Source: Phylloscopus collybita (taxonomy: Eukaryota; Chordata; Aves; Passeriformes; Phylloscopidae). From it: a DNA stretch of 64,000 bases. Of the stretch, positions 27,196-40,723 are shown in pieces. The position numbers and the translations under genes are program-made. The stretch covers positions 28,685,001 through 28,749,000 of the forward strand of contig JAJNNQ010000024.1 of assembly GCA_027886175.1 (NCBI GenBank). The letters run 5' to 3'. The notes under the pieces were generated by a model that was not told the DNA's origin, made no database searches, and saw nothing but the letters and a program-made list of their open reading frames with translations. Each line of letters begins with the position of its first letter. The first letter of the stretch is position 1.

Positions 27196-27213
27196 AAAAA
27201 AAAAAAAAAAAAA
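27196..27213. repeat. A18 homopolymer
   Basis: A run of 18 A on the + strand. The upstream sequence is not a recognised retroelement. Confidence 0.85.
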
Positions 27214-30200
27214 GGCATCTCTTCAAAATTCCATTTTGAAAAACATCTTTGTGAAGTTTTGTTTTTAATTCAATAGAGAAGAAAAGCATGTCCTGGTTTA
27301 TTTAAATTTTATGTCACCTGGCCACGTGTGGTTGTTTGCCTGGGTTTCTCCCTTCTGGAAAAAATGCCTTAGCAGGAGACATAATGTTGCTATATGCTGT
27401 CAAACCTTAGATCATTTGCTGAGCAGTGTGCTGGTTGTTTCTAATGCTTTGTATAAAATAAAGCATGTTTGTCAGTAGATATATGCTTTTTTGAGAAAAC
27501 ACAGGGCAACATGTTATGTTGTTTTCACATAGCAGCTATGTTGCCAAATTGCTCCGAGGCAAGGTTTGGATAGCAGCATTTAAAATACAGACTCACAGCT
27601 ATGCATTGAACAACTGTTTCATGGTCTCAGTCATAACAAATGAGAGGCCCAATACTGTAATACAAAAATGCACCATATTAGACAACAGAAAAGAAAAAAA
27701 AAAGTCTTTTAAAATGTATGTAAGTTCAGGCAGTATAAACAGTCTACACTATCAGTTAGAATTTTCTTGTTACAGTTACAATGTAGATATAGGAATTATA
27801 TGGTATTCTCTTTTGAAGTTTTCAAATTAGAATTTTGAGACATCTTTCAGAGTTCTGTTCAGATCTTTCTGTTGACCTTTGTTATATTAGATTTCCAGTC
27901 ATATCTTAGAGCAATGAAGAACATGCACCCATTCAGTTGCAGAAAGTAATTTAGTTCTTGGAAACCACACCACCTCTTTCCTGCCCAGACACATGTCAGC
28001 TTCGAGCAAGAACCCAATGCAATGATTTAGGATACTTTTCCTTCTGTCACAATAAACTCTGGGCATTATTCCAGTAAATCAGAAATAGAGCTAGTAATGT
28101 CAGTGTTGAGATTATATCATTAAACAGTACATGAGCAGGAAGAGAGGAGAGACTACAGATTGCAGAAAAACAAGGACCATTAATCACAGAGTCCCTGTCT
28201 ACTGAAGCGCAACAAATGAGAACAGCTGGTCTCCAATAAGTCTACATGATTTTAATTGATGGAAGCTGTTAAGGAAAAAAGCATGCATACAAAGAAAAAG
28301 CATACACATGTAAAATCATTTTTTCTTTGAAGTCAATTTCAGTCTTTCAGTCTTATTCTGATTTTAGCATGTCATTCAAAATAACTTGATTGATATTGAT
28401 ATAAATTTGGTTTAAACTTATTTTAGTAAGAACGTATGATAAGCAAAGATTTATGTATGCTGCAGCTAGCAGAGGGTAAAATACTAACATATCTTTAGTT
28501 TACTTTTCTAACAGATCTGTGAAGTCAAGCTGTTGAACAAAAGACAAGTTTCAACCTTTCACCTTTGAGCTAGGTCCCAATTTACTTTTCTGGAGCCAGG
28601 AGATGGAGAACCAAAAACTGCGTTTTTGATTTATGTATTCAGTGTTGGGTGAAGAGATAAGAAAAACTCTACCCTTAGGTGTCTGGGGTTTTTAAATGCA
28701 GATGCTACAAAATCAATGAAATAAATACATCAAAAACTTTCTCTTTAGAGACTATCATCCTCCTGTTCCAGCCTTTCTTATTTGCCTTTCTTTCATTGCT
28801 AAGAAACTTAGTGGCTCTTACTGTGCTCTTTATTGCCCATCACAGTCCCTGTGCTTGGTATTACAACCCCATTTTTACTTAACCTTCAAAGAAATTTATG
28901 AAGGACAAGTGAAGTGTTACAAATATGAAATAGTGATTTCACAAGCCAGTAGACAAGAGAAAAATCATGTACATTGTCTTTCCCCTGAAGATGAGAGCAA
29001 GAGTCTGTTCTCCAACCTTGTTTCATTAATTTGCTCACCTCACTGATTTTGTGGAACTTTTATTCTCATTTTTATTGTGTAATGACCTTGAGTCAACATC
29101 AGAAACAAATTAGAAGTCAATGAAAATATACTGGTTTCTTCCAGTGTCTTTTTCTATTTAAGGAAGTGTGTTTCCATGTAATTTCCTTATCTCTTTCTCT
29201 TGGCACCAAGCGTTCATGTTACACCTGTTCGATCCACGGCATTAACTGTTGTGTAATAGTAAAGATCTAGGCAGGGAGAAAGTGTCACCGTCACTGTCAG
29301 TGATCCTGCTCCTACAGGAGGACACTCCAATGAATTTCCAGTCAAAACTATAAAAGGGAGTTAACAAAAGAGGATGTCTCTTTGCTGTGCATTTGTCCAA
29401 GAGGAAGGAAGGTAATTTTCTGTCATTCTGAAAATGAAACAAATTGTCCATAGCACAGGCTACAAAAGTTGTACATCCCCTTGCACACTGGGATTTCAAG
29501 ACTTCTAAGTTGTACTTGAGGTCCAGTAATGCCCATAACTTGCTGCAGTGCTGTGCAGGTAGCCTTGGAGTTATTGAGGGTGAGAATTTCAATGCCTGTA
29601 TCTTATATGCTGTTACAGTGCACCTGTCTTTCTGCATGTGTTATGGCATGCTGGACAGGCCAGGGTGACCTTCTGTGGAGTTGTAAGAAGGTTAGTTATA
29701 AGAAATAAAACTGGAAAAAACTGAAGGTCCTATGGTATGCTGTAGACTTTGACCGTCCTTGTAAAGATTTCATAGTAACCTCATAAGATTTTATCTAAAT
29801 ACCTAAATTAACTCTTCATTCAAGGGAGATCTCTGGGTTTAGTAATTTAATCAAATGGAATGCATGTAATGTATTTCTGAACATGATTTTTCTGATTTGG
29901 GCTAAGTTCTTTTGAGTTAACTGCTTGTAAATAATTTATGTTGACACTCATTACAAATTTTCATGTAGTTGCTACACTGATGTTTTTTGTGGTTAATATA
30001 GGCATTTCTTAAAAAAAGTATTTTTAAATGCTGTAAGCTGTTAACTGCACTTGTGATTGCAAAGATTTTGAAATACAAAACTCACAAGTCAAGAATGGGC
30101 CTAACTTCAGGCTTTTAGGGTTATTTCCCCTGTCCAGAAGTTTTACATAGGAAGTTGTGGCATTTGAAGAAACAGAGGAACAGCCTACTTTTATTCTCAA

Positions 30201-33200
30201 TTGTTTTAACAGAAAAGAAGGGAAACAAGAAACAATATATTATTAATAGTGCTTTACATTGAACTTTGTATTTTCATTTTTAACACTTTAAAGGATTAAT
30301 GATCAGTCCCAATTTCTAAAAAACAGAATGCTTCAGAATGTGCCAATAGATCCAATAAAAAAAAAGGGACAAAACCGAAATATCTTGAGAAAGAAATTGT
30401 TTTCCAGCTGCATTTCTTAAAATTTTATGTATTTTGGGGGGGCTTCTGTATACGTGTTTCTTATTCTTGTAAGTTTCCTATGTATAATATTTCATGTAAG
30501 GGACACCATGAAAAATGCTTCTGTCTTAAACACTTCGAAAACAACAGACAACATATCTAAATAATTTGATGGAAAATAGCTGCATAAGCTTTTTTTGCTT
30601 TGTCAAAATAAATAGTTGTGTTAGATATCTCAGCAGTATTTAAGCCTATTGGCCTTAAATGAAACTCTAAAGTGAAAATGTTTTCTTAACATTTCTTCTA
30701 CATAGAATTTGCAGAAATGGAAGTGGAAGTCGGGGGGAGGAGGATGTCTTAATTATATGTAGGATGTTCAAAAATAGCTAGAAGTATACTTTGCTTAGGA
30801 TAATTTGTACTGAAATTATAGTTTAGTGGTGGAATCCTGATTTGTTGTACCTCAGCATTTGTTGAGAATCTCCCATCACTGTAATTCTTTAAATCAAGAG
30901 GTATCTTATAGTAATTTGTTCTAGCTCAAGTGGTAGTTAATTTGAAGAAATCAGATTAAATCAATATTAAACAGAAGAGAGGAACCTCAAAGGTTCATTT
31001 CTTACATTCCAATCCACAAATTAAATTTTTGCTGTTGTACAAGCAGCATTGACTGTGATGAATACTTGTATCTAAACCAGTATAAAACAAAGACAAATAA
31101 AACTGCTCTGTGGACTGATTGGGTAAGATGAATAGTCTGAGATACCGAACTTGAAAGGAACATTGGGAAGTAAAAGTCTAGAAAGTAACTGTTACCACTG
31201 CCTTAACTCTTATTTTTCATTCATGTTTCTTTGTAAGGAACATGTATTAAATTGCCTCATGTAAAGCAATTCATTTTACTGTTTGGTTTTTTTTTTAAGT
31301 GTTGGTCTCTACAGATATAAGGTGTAAGCTCAAGTAAAGTCTTCAAGTGATCCCACTGTCTGCAGGTTTTCAGTTGGGTGTTGTTTGTTGTTGATCAGTC
31401 AGGAAATGGACACAGTGGTATGTGAGTTAAATGATGACTTGTTTCACAGTTTTTAATTGTAAATAGTTTGTGACTTCCATTATTAACTTAGAATTTATTG
31501 GTAGAGATGAGTAGTTATAAACAGAATAGTCACATTCAGCTCTGAATTTGGTGGAAAAATACAATTAAGTTCTAGTTCTTACATTTCTCGTTAGATAGAT
31601 ACTCTGCATCTACCCAGTCCTGTCATCACCTTTATTTGTGGTGGATACACTATAATCTTAAAACAAAATATTTGAACAGTCTGTATAACACTCTGGAAAA
31701 AATCCAGAGACAGAACTGTTCATGCAGTATTTTGAGAATATAATTTACCTTAATATTCCTCTTGTGTCCAGATATTCCAAAATAACAGTGAGGTTTGTCC
31801 CATGTTATGCTGTCACCAGAATGCAATGGAATTTGTGTTCTATGTGTTTTTAGCTCTACTTCACTTTCTTCTATGTAAGTAATTAAAAAGAAAATAAGAC
31901 AGATCAACAGATTTTAATTCAAAATAAAGGGTGACTGTTGCTAGCAGAAAATATATGTGAAAGAGAAGATTTTTCTTATTTTAAATTAAAACTAAACCAC
32001 ATTTTTAAAAAACATGTTGACTGCAAGTACCGATCTCAAAGGCATGTTTGGTACATTCACTTTCCACTAGGATCTGTGTGTGTAGGACTGCTAGAAATTT
32101 TTGAAATTATCTTATATGTTATTTGGAGAATCTAGTGTGATTAAGAGAAATACTCATCTTGTTATTAGTATCACCAAGACCCTGAAAGGAAGGAACTCTC
32201 CAGATGTATTGAACTGCTTTATATTCCATTTGACTCTTAGTCAGCCGGTTAGTACTTTAAAGTATTCCTGATTTACATCTGCCCTAGAGACTTTGCATAC
32301 TCTGCAAGTAAGTTAACATGAGAGTTAAGATTGGAACTCATAATAATGGAGTTCACTGTGGGTTTCTGCCTTCCTAGGGCTTCCTGGTATATAACAACAC
32401 ACCAGAGGAAATGTTATTACTATGCACAGACCCAGTTCACATCTATCTGGGGATCTGCACAACCATCTGCTGAAACCATCACATCATGTGGATGGCAGAC
32501 TGCATGAATTGCTGCTATTGTGCATGTTTTTTATATGTCTTAGAGTGCTGATGAGCTCTAAATTTCTATATAGAGCAGGAAGAAGATTAAATGCCTCCAG
32601 AGGCCAAATAGCCCATAATTTGCATCCTTTGCTAGATCTGTGGAAACAACTCCTTTCTTTCATTGTCAGTAGCGTTAACCTGTGCTTCTGTTTAGGCACT
32701 TCAGGTCAGCTACAAATTATTTTGCCTGAATATCTGTCCAAATCTTCCTGTGTCCATTTTGTGACTTAAAGCAATAATCTCAGCTTGAATATCCTCTACT
32801 GAACTGATGGAAAAGTAACCTTTCACTTTTTGAGAATACGGGCTAACCAGAAGCTACCTCAGTCCTCTTTCAACCACTGGAGAAGGAGGGAGCACCAGAT
32901 GAGTCTGGTGTGTTTTGTTTTGTATTGCTTTTGTTCAAAATTACCAAAAGATTAAGGGAGCATGAGGGGAAAAAAATAAATTGTGTGGAAATAATTTGTG
33001 CTCGCTGATGGAGGGGGAGGAGGATTGATACAAAGTCAGAGGCCCCCTCAGCAGCTGTAGTTTTTTTGTTGGAGTGAAGAAATCCTGCAGAAGTCAAGAA
33101 GGAAGGGAAGGGTTTTTGCAGTGGTTTTCCCCTGTTGTGGATATCCATTGAAGGCTACACAGGCCATAGATTCCTCCCTAGAGGAATCCTTTCAAAAAGC

Positions 33201-34078
33201 TGCTTTGAAAGAGGACCTGACATAACGTCACTCAGTCATTGGCAAGTACCAGGGATGATGCCCAGTCTAGCAGGTGGCAGTGCCAAGAGAACAGCTCTTG
33301 GGGATGACCAGCTGAAGGAAATAGCATAAATTAATGGAAAGTACTGAAAGCACCAGAGGATGCTGGAGAAAATCCCTGCAGTCAGGAAAAGAGCCGTAAT
33401 TACTGCAATGAAAAGGTAAACTTCTGATAGCCATAACCATCTTAAGAAGGTGATCAACTTTCTCAGCAGCTGAATTCATCCATGCTGGGGCAATGCACTG
33501 TAAATTTGGGTATAAGACAGTGGCAGTCCCTTAGGAGTCCCTGAGAATAGAAGGCTGGGCCAGGACCCTGACTGGGCTTGCTTCCTGTCAGCTACTCGTG
33601 TTCCCAAGTTAATGCTCCTTCCTGTTCTAGCTCCCTCTTTTGCTGTCAATTTGTGAGATTTCCATATTTGCTGAGAACCTGGACACTGTAGTTTATTTTG
33701 GTAGGATTCTGAAAGGGAATTCAAGCTGATGTTTGTTTTCTATAGGAACTTATAGAAACTGAACTTTGACAGTCAGTGCTGGGCATAAGGAATACAGTTT
33801 CTATGCTTGTTCATATTTAAGATTATCTGTGTAAAGGGAAAAGCCATAATATAAATTTAATTGCAGTTTTGATGTCTATGAATGAGCAACTAAGTAATTA
33901 AATTGGAATAACTGTTTCTCATTTTGACAAAAATGCAATTTACTCTCTACCCTTCAGCAAGTCTCCCCACTCACCACCAGTGTTCCAGAAAAACTTTTCA
34001 TGCTAAAAATAGAAAAAAATAACAAAGCATAGGCAGAAAGAAACATTCTCAAAATTATCTTTTCTGTTTCTTAGAGAA

Positions 34079-34101
34079 ATACAATTAACATACAATTAAC
34101 A
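34079..34101. repeat. 11-bp tandem duplication
   Basis: Two head-to-tail copies of atacaattaac. Confidence 0.75.
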
Positions 34102-34344
34102 TGATTTTAAGCAATCTGAGAGTTTTTACTAATACTTCAGAGGTTATGGCTTTCTAAATTATTTTAACACTGTAGTATTCTACTAATATGCAGTGAGTTT
34201 TTGGCCATGGTTGTTAGAATGTAGAGTGCTGTGATTTTCTGAAAAACATATCTTTTCAAGATTTGCTAGTCAGAATATATTCCTTTCTAAAATAAAGTTC
34301 AGAGTTCTGACGATGCCTCTTTCAGTTATTCCATTATATCTCTT

Positions 34345-34375
34345 ATATTACTTACATAATTTATGTAAGTAATAT
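34345..34375. repeat. 31-bp palindrome with 15-bp arms
   Basis: The left arm ATATTACTTACATAA and right arm TTATGTAAGTAATAT are exact reverse complements separated by one T. It is AT-rich and could extrude a cruciform or fold in RNA. It sits deep in the 19.7-kb intron. Confidence 0.9.
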
Positions 34376-34453
34376 GTTTAATTACCTCCATAAGGTATGT
34401 TCTTAGGACCTTAGCAAAATAATTTTCCTTACTAAATTTTGATTTAAGTGTTC

Positions 34454-34491
34454 TAGTTAATTTTTTAGTTAATTTTTTATAGTAATTTTTT
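34454..34491. repeat. AT-rich tandem repeat, three copies
   Basis: Three imperfect copies of a unit near tagttaatttttt, the last with tagtaattttt. It lies about 80 bp from the palindrome at 34345-34375. Confidence 0.7.
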
Positions 34492-36384
34492 AAAATTTTA
34501 CTATATCCTATAGGATCCTGATTTGTCATTTGGAAAAATGATACAATGTTTCAGACTGTTCTGGCAGAATAGAAACACTTTTTTTGGTACCAATTCATCA
34601 AATTTTTGCTATGTATTGTAATGATCAATAAGATCATGTTGTGGTTTGCTGCTAAGAATGTACAATATCCACATTTCTGGTTCAGTTTCTGTTAAGTGAT
34701 CCACATTGAAAAGTCCTCAAGTTTCCATTTAATTCTGTTGCATGTTATCTCAATCAGATTGACAACCTGATTAAACTTTGTCAGAAGCACTTCATACTGA
34801 CATAATTCAGTAACAACCCCTAACTTCTTAAGAAGAAAAATAGCCTTTCTTCCTTTCTAGCTTATTGACTTGTTTTTGTAATGGCATCAAAAGACTTCTT
34901 AATTTGCTTGTGGGATATATGACTAATAGAGTCATATAATAGAATACCTTTCATCCACACTGAAAACTACAGTATGAGACTTCATTGTTTTCTCTTGAAG
35001 AAATCGTTATGTAATTTCAGTACTTACTGAGATGGAAGATGTTCATTAAAAATCTGAGTCTTGCTTCAAAGCTTCCAAGCCTCCAAGTCAAGTTAATATT
35101 TTCTGTAGAAGTGAAAAGTCAATAATATATAAAGCAGTTTGAATTTAATTTACATAATGTAAAATAAAACTGCTTCAGAGAAGTGCAGGGTTTAAGGAGA
35201 ATATGAAAATCATATGGCTTTGTTTGGTGAAGCCTAGCAATATATTATATTAAAATGCCTAGTAAACCCCATGCTCTAATAGGTTTGTTACATACCTGGA
35301 TTGTCTTTAAGGGAGTGCTATTTTCTTATAAGTTCACATATTATAAAAGGTTTCATAATGACATTTAGACATTTCATAATTAGGCATTTCATAATGTTTA
35401 ATAACAGTTTGGGTTAACAATAAAGCCTCACAGGGTAGTTTTCTTTGTGGAAGGAAGAACATGTAGGATACTTTGTTACCTGGCTGTCCCATAAATTTGG
35501 CAGAACAAAATGGAATTGTTTAAGAGGAAGTAGCTGAGCTTAAGAAAGGCATGGCTGTGGTACTTTTTTTCATTCTTTAGCAATACTTAATTCTCTTTTG
35601 GTCCTTTGTATTGTGCATCCAGGCTTAGTAGTGACTGGTGTCTGGGATTTCAGATAGGCCAGCAAGATATTAAGTCCAGTAACTTATGGCCTAACTACTT
35701 ATTAGTAGTCTAATTGTCTGATTTTTCTCTTGCTGTAGGACCTTGTTCTTAAAGCGTTGTGTTCTTGAAATTTTAAACTTAAGGTAGGCAAACAGAGGAA
35801 GTGCAATATCTGGGAATGCAGACACCCACTTTGCCTGTTGGTTGTTGTGGCAGTGAGATTACGACACGGAAACAAATCTCAAAAAGGACAAAAAGCAGCC
35901 CAGAGCAGCCTCAAACAGTGTGTGAGGTGACGTTGACACTGTATTCATAATCAACACATTGGATTCATTCTTGCACATGGGAGATCAAGTTTTCTGCAGT
36001 ACCCCATAGTGGCTTGTGATTAGATTTAACAGAGGACTGAAAATTAGTATTTTCCTAGGTGGACTTGAACCTGCTTAGTCTGATGGCATTACTGCAAGAA
36101 TTTGGAGTAGCAGCATTGAAGTCAAGTAGGACTCACTTTGAAACTTAAAAATTTTTTGTCAGTCACTAGACAGCTACATTTTCAACGCTCTCAAGTCAAA
36201 ATTATCTCCTCTTCCTGTAATTTAACTGTTTAGTACAAGCAAGTTTAGGTGAGCTTCAAAATGAAGTGATTATGAGGGTGTATTAGCTTGAGAAGTTTTT
36301 TATGTGCTGGGACCTAACAAAGCACCCATATGCTTTGCAGTGCAAGAAAGAAGAGTAGAGGTGGCACAGAAATGCAAGAAATGA

Positions 36385-36406
36385 AACAACAACAACAACA
36401 ACAAAA
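36385..36406. repeat. (AAC)n microsatellite
   Basis: About six AAC units ending in an A run. A shorter (CAA)n lies near 800-812. Confidence 0.85.
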
Positions 36407-38320
36407 AATGGACTAAATATGAATTTAACCAGAAGTGAAGGAAATGGTGCACCGGAAGAGAAAGCAAGAGAGAGTTGATTGATTTAAAGGAAAAGGATCA
36501 GGAAAGATGTGAAAAACAACTTCCCATTTATGGCTTTCCCATAAAGCCAAAAGGGCAAATGATTCCTTGCACCTGTTATGAGCAGAAGCTCGTAGCTTGA
36601 ACTCCATCACGGATTATGTAGGTGGCATATGCCTTGTGCAGTTGTTTCTGTTGGGTCTTTGTTGGTCTGACTGCACCCACAGTATCAGTACTGTGCTGCT
36701 GCTTGAACTCATTTTCAGTTAGGCGTACTAAAATATAGCTCCCATTCTCAAAGCAATTCTCTTGAAAAACCTGGTGCTGTTTCCACTAAAGGCTCCAGAA
36801 TTATTGCCAAAATTAGACAACTGATGGTAAAATTTAGCCCCGTACAGCTGGACAGAACAAAGACAATCTCATATTTAGGTCTCACTTTAATCAACAAGAC
36901 AAGATTTCTGTGAAGGGTAAGCCTTATTCCAGGTTCCATGATTCCATGATAATTTTCTCCATAATTTGCAATGTGAAGACTCCATATTTCAACTGTATTC
37001 AATCCACTGTGATACATAAGTACAAAAAAAGTAATTTTCCTCACTTGAATGAATTTAGCATTAAATGTACTGACAGTTTATTAGATACTTGGAAAACTAT
37101 AGAACTATGCAAATACTATGTATGATCTGTTTGGAACCTTTTTGTTTGTTGAGAGTGCTTTACAGGGAACAATTACATTGTATAGTATATTAAATTTGTA
37201 TAATTATTGAACAATTCCTTAAAGAGTGGCAAATGCTCTACTCAGAGGAATTTACTTGACTGAGAGAACCAAATTACTGAAAGATTGCCTACACCCCTCT
37301 CGCTCTTTTATAATAAATTCGGAAAAAATGCTGCACCATAAGAATGAAAATTTTAAATATGCATGGTTTTAAATACTGTATATACTTCTGTGGTAGTTGA
37401 AGGTGCTAAGGAAAAGGTAATGAAGTTTGCATATAAAAGCCAGAAATAACCTGTTTGTGGAACTGAATAATAAATATAATAACATACGACATAACAAGCA
37501 AAACACCTGATTTTTTGTCAAAATTTACAAGTCTGTACCATAAGGTTGGATTAATTTTCAGTCTCTGTAGGTGGCATGCATTCATTTATATTTTAGTAGC
37601 AAATGTTTTCTTGTCTTATATAGATCTATTTTTGTTTTAGTGTAGGTAATATCTATATAATAACTGTAATATGAAAGTAATCTGAACCTACTCATTTGTC
37701 ATCCGTGAAAACTTCTATGTATTATCATGAGAAATCATCATTACTTCTTTCCAAGCTCATGTAGCACATTTTCGTCACCTTGTAATGAGTGTAGGATTCA
37801 GTATGTCTGTGGTAGTTCAGTTTTGATAAATGCTCTGATGTAAGGCCCTACTCTTCCAGATGGAAAATAAATGAATGTTCTCTTGTATGAATTATTGTGT
37901 TATGCTTCTGTTGTGCAAAACATGAATCCCACTGATGTCCAGAAAACTCTGTCTGTTTGACTGGATTATCTGCTTATTCTATGAAAGGATGTAAGAAAGC
38001 CTTCCTTGAGAAGGAAGTGCGATTTCCATACTCGTGGAGATAGATAGACTTAGTTCAGTGCTCAAGTGATGCTTCTCTTTTGTCCTGGCCTTAATATCAG
38101 CAGGCAGGATGGCTTTGTTTTGTTTCATGTTCTCTTCTATGATTTTCCTGGAGATGACCCCCGGAACCTGCACATTCTTCAGAATGCCTGCTGGGCAGGT
38201 TTTTCTCAAGTTATAAAATGAAAAGAATAATTCTTCCAGCTGCAAAAGTGTTAAAAATTAATGTTAATGTGGTGTTCAGTGACTTATATGTTGTTGTTTC
38301 GGTTTGTTTTTCTTTTCCAG

Positions 38321-38455
38321 GATTACTTACTGCCATCTACCTTTCCAGAGTAAATGGCTTTATGTTGGAACAGAGAGAGGAAATACACACATTGTAAATA
38401 TTGAGTCCTTCATTCTTTCTGGATATGTTATCATGTGGAACAAGGCAATAGAGCT
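38321..38455 (+). CDS. STXBP5L: STXBP5L coding exon C (WD40 region)
   Basis: This 135-nt exon follows the strong acceptor tttttcttttccag and ends at GAGCT|gtaagt. The first base completes Arg from exon B. The exon then encodes ITYCHLPFQSKWLYVGTERG, NTHIVNIESFILSGYVIMWN and KAIE, ending with two bases of a Leu codon. VGTERGNTHIVN and GYVIMWN are propeller strands with a W-N closing pair. Asn-Thr after TERG, and Ile-Glu-Ser-Phe-Ile, point to STXBP5L. STXBP5, as I recall it, has Asn-Ile and Val-Glu-Ser-Phe-Thr. The reading frame is intact. Confidence 0.96.
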
Positions 38456-38851
38456 GTAAGTGCAGATATTTTTTTTCATTTGTATGTGTGGTCATTTTCA
38501 TAGCTGTCTTAAGTTTAATTTTTAAGAATTATTTGGTTTTGCAAATATTATCAGATCTTTTAAAGCCTTTAATTTCAGTGAATGCATTTGCAGTATTAAC
38601 TGGCTTTTTACAGGACATTAGTAGTCAGATTTATGTTAGAGATCATGTAATTATATTTCATATAAAAGAAAAAAAAATTGGTGTACTGTTTAACTGTGAA
38701 GTTCCATGAAATACAGAAAGTCTTTAATCACTAAAATTCAGATTTTGCTATTTTTATGAGGAAAGCTTGATCACCATATCCTCTATCCTGTGAAGAGAAT
38801 AATGGAGGATATTTGCCCTAAGACTCTACAGAGAACTTTTCTTCATTGGAT

Positions 38852-38918
38852 TGTGGAATCATTTAGATGAGAAGGGACAGGAGGAGGTCTCCAGACCAAG
38901 CCTCCTGCTCAACACAGT
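38852..38918 (-). mobile_element. Probable CR1 fragment, antisense
   Basis: The + strand shows ggaatcatttagatgagaag, then ggacaggaggaggtctccag and cctcctgctcaa. These resemble the complement of the CR1 3' region (gaatcat, aagggacctc, aggtcatctagtcc, ccccctgctcaa). It is short and diverged. It lies about 400 bp downstream of exon C. Confidence 0.6.
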
Positions 38919-38992
38919 AAGAATTTAAAGGTTAATTCAAACAGATCAAAACCTGATGAAGTGATAGGAAAGATAACGAGTGCCTACTAAAT

Positions 38993-39020
38993 GATCGTTC
39001 TCTAACGATCATTCTCTAAC
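38993..39020. repeat. 14-bp tandem duplication
   Basis: GATCGTTCTCTAAC is followed directly by GATCATTCTCTAAC, differing at one base. This looks like a recent slippage or duplication event just beyond the CR1-like fragment. Confidence 0.9.
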
Positions 39021-40042
39021 AGTGTCTCTGTTGGGGGTATGAAATGGAAAGAGACATACAAAAATCTGACTGGGATACATCTATGCTTCCTGCAAGTAAA
39101 AGCTTCAACAGAAAGGAAAAACTCTTTCTCTGCTGTTTCCTCTGTGAAGTTCCAGCAAGAGGAACTCCTGTGGGAAAGTTCAAAGTACTTCTTGCCTAAA
39201 TGTTTCTAAGATATTTGCTTCATGTTGTGAGGGACCTGTAACCTCTGGTAGTAAACTGAAATACAGAGATCGCAGTGAACCAAGAGAACAGTAGCTGAGA
39301 ACAGGGAATCAGGCCTGCAGTGTAACCCCAGTTCTCAAATTTCCTTCCTTTCTTTTCCCTGTATTATTATACTTACCACTCTGTCCCCCAGGTTGAACTG
39401 ATGCCTCATTTTCTTTCTCCATCTCTGCCCTCACCAAATTTCATAGGCACAGTTGTACAAATCTAGGTTTACCTTCAAAGGACATATAACCAAGGATTCA
39501 AATAGTAATCAGGATTCAGTCTGCTGGAAAATCTTTTGTTCAGTTCTCAGTTTTGGAATGTTTGGTTGGAGCCTCTGTGAGACTGCTCAGCTCTGCTTAG
39601 TAGTTATGGCTGCGAAAAAGTACTGCTGGAAAACATGATTTCCACTGGAGTATGATCATTTTGATGAGTTATTCAGGTGGAAAGTATCCTAATTGTTTTC
39701 TGTTTCTCACTTTGTTTTGGTGACATTGACATATTGGAGGGCTTTTTGAATTCTGTATTTTAGAATGTCTGTGTTTACTACACTGAGTAGATAATGTCTT
39801 TACATTTTTGGGAACAGCATGTTTTCATTTTGTGTGCACTTGTAATTTTCTTTCCTCCAGAAATCAGGATGTTTCTATTCTGTAGAGAAATAGATCCTAA
39901 AGTTTTTTTATGGACTGAAAGCCTTCTACCAAGTACCAGTTTCTAATTATTGCAAAATTCTTCTGGATAAATGTTTTAAAATTATTTTAGGGGCCACAAC
40001 AAACATTTTTCATGAGAGTAGAATATAGTGATGCCTCTCTTT

Positions 40043-40723
40043 CTATGTAGGAAATAAGGGCTGCTTTCTAACAAGCTTCACTACTGATTTGTTGACATAG
40101 GCTAGATGCTGTGCAATATGCTCCCTCTCTAGAACCTTCAAGGAAGCAAGCAGCCCATCCTTATTATCTTCTTTGTATTCTCTATGCAGGAAAATACCTA
40201 GACTTTCCAAAATTTCTCTTTCCATAAGTTGTAAAAGGTAATGACAGCATAATAAATATAGACCATGTCTCCTCAAGTACTTGGAGGTGCTGTATGGTTA
40301 CCAAAATAGGTTCTTCTTCTAAAAAGCAAGTTTGCCATGTGCTGTTTCACTGACAGGTGAGCACAGGTATTCATTCAATACTGCTTCCAATTCTACCAGT
40401 CTTAAAAGGAGAAGCTGATCCATGTAAGTGTGCTTCTCTAAAGCTCCATCCTCTCCATCCAATCTTATCATGTACTTCTGGATATGGAATGGAGGAAGTT
40501 GTCCTTGTAAATATTTTGCAGGTGGACAGATAAGCTTCTCTGTATTAGAGGAAGAGTCTGGTGGGAATAATGGTGATGTTTGCCACAGCAGCCACTTTAT
40601 AAAAGGTGCTATAGTCCCTCTGAAGTTGAAACTGGGTGACTCAGTAACATAATTTGAACTCTCTCTGGTAATAAATGATGATCTCTCTATGATGTCTCTT
40701 CCAGTACCGTTGCTTTCCTGCAT
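40043..40723 (-). pseudogene. Possible decayed coding frame, minus strand
   Basis: Reading minus from 40723, one frame runs 134 codons to a TAG at 40319-40321. After seven codons with a second stop (TAA) among them, it continues in the same frame about 84 codons to a stop at 40043-40045. The translation is protein-like rather than low-complexity: it has segments such as LLLLRLVELEAVLNEYL and HYLLQLMEREILESLGIFLH that would form amphipathic helices. An acceptor-like tcc...acatgcag precedes GAAAGC near 40717. I do not recognise the family. It may be a decayed nested gene or retrocopy, two exons of an antisense gene, or chance, since single frames of this length are expected occasionally in 64 kb. 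Confidence 0.25.

Larger units (their letters stand above)
18645..38320 (+). other. STXBP5L: STXBP5L intron B-C (19.7 kb, phase 2)
   Basis: This is the largest intron in the window. It contains T15 at 19029-19043, a tandem ttggt-type repeat near 24037, an antisense CR1 3' end near 24621, a GC/CpG-richer patch at 24808-25260, A18 at 27196-27213, a palindrome at 34345-34375, AT-rich tandem copies near 34454 and an (AAC)n microsatellite near 36385. No exon is missing here, because exons B and C join exactly at a split Arg codon. The remainder shows nothing I can name. Confidence 0.8.
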
